Assembly: GCA_027484285.1 (NCBI GenBank)
Contig: JAIXTG010000249.1
Coordinates: 1-38,498 of the forward strand
Length of the DNA: 38,498 nucleotides
Direction of reading: 5' to 3'
Source: Oxalobacteraceae bacterium
GTDB taxonomy: Bacteria; Pseudomonadota; Gammaproteobacteria; Burkholderiales; Burkholderiaceae_D
Both the position numbers and the translations under genes were made by a program. Under the pieces are notes generated by a model. It was not told the origin of the DNA, made no database searches, and saw nothing but the letters and a program-made list of their open reading frames with translations. Positions 34,359-38,498 of the stretch are shown here, one piece after another. How positions within the stretch are numbered: position 1 is the stretch's first letter; every line of letters begins with the position of its first letter.

Positions 34359-34895
34359 CATCTCACTGCGTCGCGCATTTGCCGCATCAAAGCTGACGCC
34401 GAATTTTTGCTGTGCTTCTGCAATCGATGGACGATCGATCAGTAGAGATCGAGGCATCAATAAGAAGGACGCAAATTTATCGGCTTGCCACTCCGAATTA
34501 CAGTAGGTTTTTGGTGGCTGTTCCGGGTCAATTCTTGACAACGCCACTCCGCGATGCAACAACAAATGACCCATTTCATGACACATCGTGAACCGGTCAC
34601 GCCCCTCCCCTACCGCGGCCCGTTCGTACACGTCTTCTCGAATCCAGATGCGTCCTTTATCGGGGAACGTGCGACCATGATCGCAACCCATTTCATGTAG
34701 CTCGCGAACCTCGAAACACGCCTCAGGTACCAGCTGATGTAAAAATTCGTAGACCCGAAGCACAGGGAAATAGGGGATTTCGGCGAGTCCGAGAACCTGC
34801 CGTACAGTATCCGCAACTTGGGCTATGTCATCATTTGATCTTGGAGGTACAACGATGCCATTGCGGCGGGTAATGCTTGTTTTTACCATAGGCAA
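34347..34895 (-). CDS. ImmA/IrrE-family metallopeptidase
   Basis: FTMCHEMGHLLLHRG; CNSEWQADKFASFLLMPRSLL. Confidence 0.9.
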   Translation of the reverse strand: MPMVKTSITRRNGIVVPPRSNDDIAQVADTVRQVLGLAEIPYFPVLRVYEFLHQLVPEACFEVRELHEMGCDHGRTFPDKGRIWIREDVYERAAVGEGRDRFTMCHEMGHLLLHRGVALSRIDPEQPPKTYCNSEWQADKFASFLLMPRSLLIDRPSIAEAQQKFGVSFDAANARRSEMKNA

Positions 34896-35246
34896 TTACT
34901 CCATCAAAAAACTCCGAAGCTGATCCTTTTCTTCCGCAGTCATGCTACTGAAGCGGCGTGCCATCGCTGTTGCCAATTCAGCATCTTCAACACTTGCATC
35001 TGTTAACGGAAAGCGTACTTCTCGGCGTGCTTGATTAATCAAAGCTTCGAACTTATCGCGGGCACTCCGTACTTCTGAAAACTTTTGCGTCAGCAAATCC
35101 AGCATCCCATCTGGAATACGCTTTCGTCCTGTTTCAATGGCCGACAAAAAGGCTGCGGACACGTTAAGCACTTTGGCCATATCCATAAGCGTCATGCCGC
35201 CATCATTGCGAAGCTTCTTTAGTTCCTTTCCAAATTGGGTTGTCAT
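34896..35246 (-). CDS. XRE-family regulator paired with ImmA-like peptidase
   Basis: ELKKLRNDGGMTLMDMAKVLNVSAAFLSAIETGRKRIPDGMLDLLTQKF. Confidence 0.9.
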   Translation of the reverse strand: MTTQFGKELKKLRNDGGMTLMDMAKVLNVSAAFLSAIETGRKRIPDGMLDLLTQKFSEVRSARDKFEALINQARREVRFPLTDASVEDAELATAMARRFSSMTAEEKDQLRSFLME

Positions 35247-35465
35247 GTAGCTCTCCCTTTATCAGCTATGCGAATCGCATTCGGTATTGTTGTCATCGAC
35301 GAAGGTGGAATTTTCGCGATTCGTCGCTGCAATAATAGCTCGTTGGCAATGAATTTTCAACCATTATGGTTAATTTTTTACCTTGGGCGGTATTGGTGCC
35401 AATCGCCGAAATGTCGGAAGAGGATTCGCTTGCCTCAGGTACCATTAAGCGCGGCTGTCAGCTTC

Positions 35466-35485
35466 GGGTAGCTAGCTGGGTAGCT
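35466..35485 (+). repeat. attR core, right copy of 20-bp direct repeat
   Basis: gggtagctagctgggtagct. Confidence 0.85.
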
Positions 35486-35546
35486 GGCACGGAAAATTAG
35501 TGAGCACTTTCGCCAAAAATCCCACTAGAACTAGCTTTTGAAAAAA

Positions 35547-36314
35547 ATGAAGATTGCCACCTGGAACGTCAACTCCCTGAAAGTCCGCCTGCCTCAGGTA
35601 CTGCAATGGCTGGAGTCCTCGCCGGTCGATGTGCTTTGCCTTCAGGAGACGAAGCTGACCGATGACAAATTCCCGGTGGCCGAGATCGAGGCGGCCGGCT
35701 ATCAGGTGGCCTTCTCCGGACAGAAGACCTACAACGGCGTGGCCATCCTGTCGCGCCATCCGATGTCGGACATCGTGAAGAACAACCCGCTGTTCGAAGA
35801 TGAGCAGCAGCGCATCATCAGTGCCACGATTGCCGGCATGCGCATCGTCTGTGCGTATATTCCGAACGGCCAGGAAGTCGGCTCGGACAAGTACCAGTAC
35901 AAATTGCGCTGGCTGGATGCCTTGCACCAGTGGCTGTCAGCAGAGATTGCCTCCCACCCCAGCCTCGCCCTGCTCGGCGACTACAACATTGCGCCGGCCG
36001 ATGCGGATGTCCATGATGCGGCGGCCTGGCAGGGGCAGGTGCTGTGCTCGGACGCCGAGCGTGCTGCCTTTGAGCGGCTGTGCGCGCTGCCGATGAAAGA
36101 TGCGTTCCGCCTGTTCCCGCAGGCGGAGAAAATGTACAGCTGGTGGGATTATCGCCAGATGGCCTTCCGCCGCAACCGCGGCCTGCGGATCGACCATATC
36201 CTGCTGTCGCCCCCGCTCGCCGAGCGCTGTGTCGCGTGCGAGATCGACAAAGTGCCCCGCAAATGGGAACAGCCGTCGGACCATACGCCGGTGGTGGCCA
36301 CGCTGGCGCCCTGA
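35547..36314 (+). CDS. xthA: exodeoxyribonuclease III
   Basis: MKIATWNVNSLKVRLPQVLQWL...LCLQETKLTDDKFP...LLGDYNIAP...LRIDHILLS...SDHTPVVATL. Confidence 0.95.
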   Translation: MKIATWNVNSLKVRLPQVLQWLESSPVDVLCLQETKLTDDKFPVAEIEAAGYQVAFSGQKTYNGVAILSRHPMSDIVKNNPLFEDEQQRIISATIAGMRIVCAYIPNGQEVGSDKYQYKLRWLDALHQWLSAEIASHPSLALLGDYNIAPADADVHDAAAWQGQVLCSDAERAAFERLCALPMKDAFRLFPQAEKMYSWWDYRQMAFRRNRGLRIDHILLSPPLAERCVACEIDKVPRKWEQPSDHTPVVATLAP

Positions 36315-36321
36315 ACCCGGC

Positions 36322-36759
36322 TCAACCGCCGCCCGGACCGGCGGCCTGGCTGGCCGGCATGCCGGTGCCAGACTCCATCACCTGCCGCAGCCGCTCGAGG
36401 TCGGCCTGCACCAGCGCCATATCCTGTTGCAGCCGATGCTCCGTCATTGCCGGCGGCCGGAACAGCGTGAACAGCACCTCGCTGCCCTCCTCGTTCGGCA
36501 CCACCCGCATCGGCACCTGAACCTGAAGGTCCGGCGACAACGTGATGACATGGTCGAGGATGCCGTGCTCGACCGGGCCACTGAAATGCAGCCCGACCTC
36601 GCCTTCGCCGGTATCGATCCGCCAGTCATCGCCGACCTGCCGCACCGAGCGGCAGAGTCCGCCTGCCCAGTGCGGCAGGTTGCGCGGGTCGGCGACGAAG
36701 GCAGCGACCGCCATTGGCGGGCTGGCAATCGAAACCGACAGGGTGATCGTCGGGTTCAT
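36322..36759 (-). CDS. SRPBCC-family protein
   Basis: MNPTITLSVSIASPPMAVAAFVADPRNLPHWAGGLCRSVRQVGDDWRIDTGEG. Confidence 0.7.
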   Translation of the reverse strand: MNPTITLSVSIASPPMAVAAFVADPRNLPHWAGGLCRSVRQVGDDWRIDTGEGEVGLHFSGPVEHGILDHVITLSPDLQVQVPMRVVPNEEGSEVLFTLFRPPAMTEHRLQQDMALVQADLERLRQVMESGTGMPASQAAGPGGG

Positions 36760-36764
36760 GGGAA

Positions 36765-38498
36765 CTAGGACTGCAGCGCCTCGCGAATCTGCTGCAGCGA
36801 TGCAGGATCTTCGATCGTCGTCAAATCGCCCGGATCGCGTCCTTCGCACAGCGCCTGGATCGAACGGCGCAGCAACTTTCCGGAACGGGTCTTGGGCAAC
36901 AGGTTCACGCAGTACACCCGGGCCGGGCGCGCCACGGCACCCAACTGGTGGTCGACCACGCCGAAGATTTCCTTCTCCAGCAATTTTTTCGCTTCCGGCG
37001 TGGCAACCCGGTCCGCATGTTTCGGAATGACAAACGCGACCGCGACCTGCCCCTTGAGCTTGTCTTCGACGCCGACCACCGCAACTTCGGACACATTGTC
37101 GTGGCTGGAAATGCTTTCTTCGATCTCGCGGGTGCCGAGCCGATGGCCTGCGACATTGATCACGTCATCGGTGCGGCCGAGGATGAAGTAGTAGCCGTCG
37201 GCATCGCGGATGCCCCAGTCAAAGGTGGAATACACCTGTTCGCTGCTGAAGTTCGACCAGTAGGCGTTGATGAAACGCTCGTCGTTGTTGAACACGGTCT
37301 GCAGGCAGCCGGGAGGCAGCGGGCCTTCGATCACGACCACGCCCTTCTCGTTGTCGCCGCAGACTTCGCCGCTGGCCTCGTTGAGGATCTTCACGCGATA
37401 GCCCGGCATCGGCACGCCGGGGCTGCCGAGCCGCGTCGGCTTGTCGTCGACGCCCTTCGCGACCGACAGGATCGGCCAGCCGGTCTCGGTCTGCCAGTAG
37501 TTGTCGATGATGGACACGCCGAGCGCATCGGCCACCCAGGCGGAGGTGTTCTCGTCCAGCGGCTCGCCGGCCAGGTACAGCGCCTTCAGCGACGACAGGT
37601 CGTGCCGCTTCATCAGTTCCGGCGGCTGTTTCTTCAGCACGCGCACCGCGGTCGGCGCCGAGAACATGCGCGTGACCTTGTGCTTCTCGACGATCTGCCA
37701 CCAGATGGAGGCATCCGGCCGCAGCGGCGTGCCCTCGTACAGGACGGTCGCCATGCCCGCGATCAGCGGGCCGTAGACGATGTAGGAATGGCCGACCACC
37801 CAGCCGATGTCGGAGGTGGAGAAATAGGTTTCGCCCGGCTTGCCGCAGAAGATGTGCTGCATCGAGCTGGCCAGCGCGACTGCATAGCCGCCGACGTCGC
37901 GCTGCACGCCCTTCGGCTTGCCGGTGGTGCCGGAGGTGTACAGCACGTATGAAATATCGTCCGATTTCAGCCAGGTGACCGGTACCTGCGCATCGATGTG
38001 CTGCTCGCGCAGCGTCGCATAATCGACGTCGCGTCCGGCTACCAGTTCCATCGCGGCCAAATGGCGATCGACCAGCAGTACATGGGCAGGCTTGTGCGCG
38101 GACAGCGAGATCGCCTCGTCCAGCAGCGGCTTGTACGGAATCGGCTTGCCGCCGCGCGAACCGGCATCGGCCGAGACGATCAGCTTCGGCTGAGCGTCGT
38201 CGATGCGGGTTGCGAGGCTGTTGGCCGCAAAACCGCCGAACACCACCGAATGGATCGCGCCGATGCGCGCACAGGCCAGCATCGCGAACACGGCCTCGGC
38301 AATCATCGGCATGTAGATCAGCACGCGGTCGCCCTTGACGACGCCCAGCGCCTGCATGATCGCCGCGGTGCGCTCGATTTCGCGCTGCAGTTCGGCGAAG
38401 CTCCAGGTCTTTTCCGCCGGCTGGCCGCTGGCCGTCTCGGTCGTGATCGCGATCAGCGCGGGCTGGTTCGGCTGCGTCGCCGCCCAGCGGTCGACCGC
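36765..38498 (-). CDS. prpE: propionyl-CoA/acetyl-CoA synthetase family (PrpE-like), 5' end beyond window
   Basis: SYVLYTSGTTGKPKGVQRDVGGYAVAL; ADAGSRGGKPIPYKPLLDEA; DNYWQTETGWP; frame open to window edge. Confidence 0.9.
   Translation of the reverse strand, partial: AVDRWAATQPNQPALIAITTETASGQPAEKTWSFAELQREIERTAAIMQALGVVKGDRVLIYMPMIAEAVFAMLACARIGAIHSVVFGGFAANSLATRIDDAQPKLIVSADAGSRGGKPIPYKPLLDEAISLSAHKPAHVLLVDRHLAAMELVAGRDVDYATLREQHIDAQVPVTWLKSDDISYVLYTSGTTGKPKGVQRDVGGYAVALASSMQHIFCGKPGETYFSTSDIGWVVGHSYIVYGPLIAGMATVLYEGTPLRPDASIWWQIVEKHKVTRMFSAPTAVRVLKKQPPELMKRHDLSSLKALYLAGEPLDENTSAWVADALGVSIIDNYWQTETGWPILSVAKGVDDKPTRLGSPGVPMPGYRVKILNEASGEVCGDNEKGVVVIEGPLPPGCLQTVFNNDERFINAYWSNFSSEQVYSTFDWGIRDADGYYFILGRTDDVINVAGHRLGTREIEESISSHDNVSEVAVVGVEDKLKGQVAVAFVIPKHADRVATPEAKKLLEKEIFGVVDHQLGAVARPARVYCVNLLPKTRSGKLLRRSIQALCEGRDPGDLTTIEDPASLQQIREALQS

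Larger units (their letters stand above)
1265..35485. mobile_element. complete-looking temperate siphovirus-type prophage
   Basis: Direct repeats at both ends, integrase, repressor, replication, head, tail and lysis modules; host-like genes outside. Confidence 0.92.

Noticed and set aside
34047-34445. 132-aa plus-strand ORF
   Set aside because: Crosses the strong rightward terminator at 34326-34358 and overlaps immA antisense; no RBS.

Overview
The window holds an apparently complete ~34.2 kb temperate siphovirus-type prophage (about 1265-35485) in a GC-rich, probably betaproteobacterial chromosome. It is bounded by a perfect 20-bp direct repeat (gggtagctagctgggtagct at 1265-1284 and 35466-35485), with a P4/DUF4102-type tyrosine integrase just inside the left end. 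Host DNA flanks it: an unidentified ORF on the left, and xthA (exonuclease III), an SRPBCC-like ORF and a prpE-like acyl-CoA synthetase on the right. The leftward late operon encodes terminase (Nu1/GpA-like), a Mor-like activator, a gpW-like connector, a lambda-type portal, a fused HK97 protease/capsid, tail tube, G/GT tail chaperones, tape measure, a glycine-rich fibre, a holin candidate and an endolysin. The control region encodes an S24-type CI-like repressor, a YdaS/Cro-like protein, a CII-like protein, a BRO-N antirepressor and a DUF5906-type primase/helicase. Accessory genes include HicAB, HigBA, an XRE/ImmA pair, a superinfection-immunity-like protein and a DUF2939-like protein. The main signals beyond gene content are: (1) a C4-type antisense RNA with its own promoter, terminator and 16-bp downstream target, upstream of an antirepressor-primase operon; (2) five CI-type operators (ATTAGG-N4-CCTAAT) in two clusters with exact 25-bp spacing over two identically built promoters; (3) a putative replication origin with inverted iterons and DnaA boxes; (4) a -1 frameshift heptamer joining G and GT; (5) an internal Shine-Dalgarno/ATG inside the protease-capsid fusion; (6) a candidate ~94-nt sRNA; (7) a palindrome repeated at two late-operon gene junctions near the Mor-like gene. 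All calls are from reading the sequence only; no database search was run.
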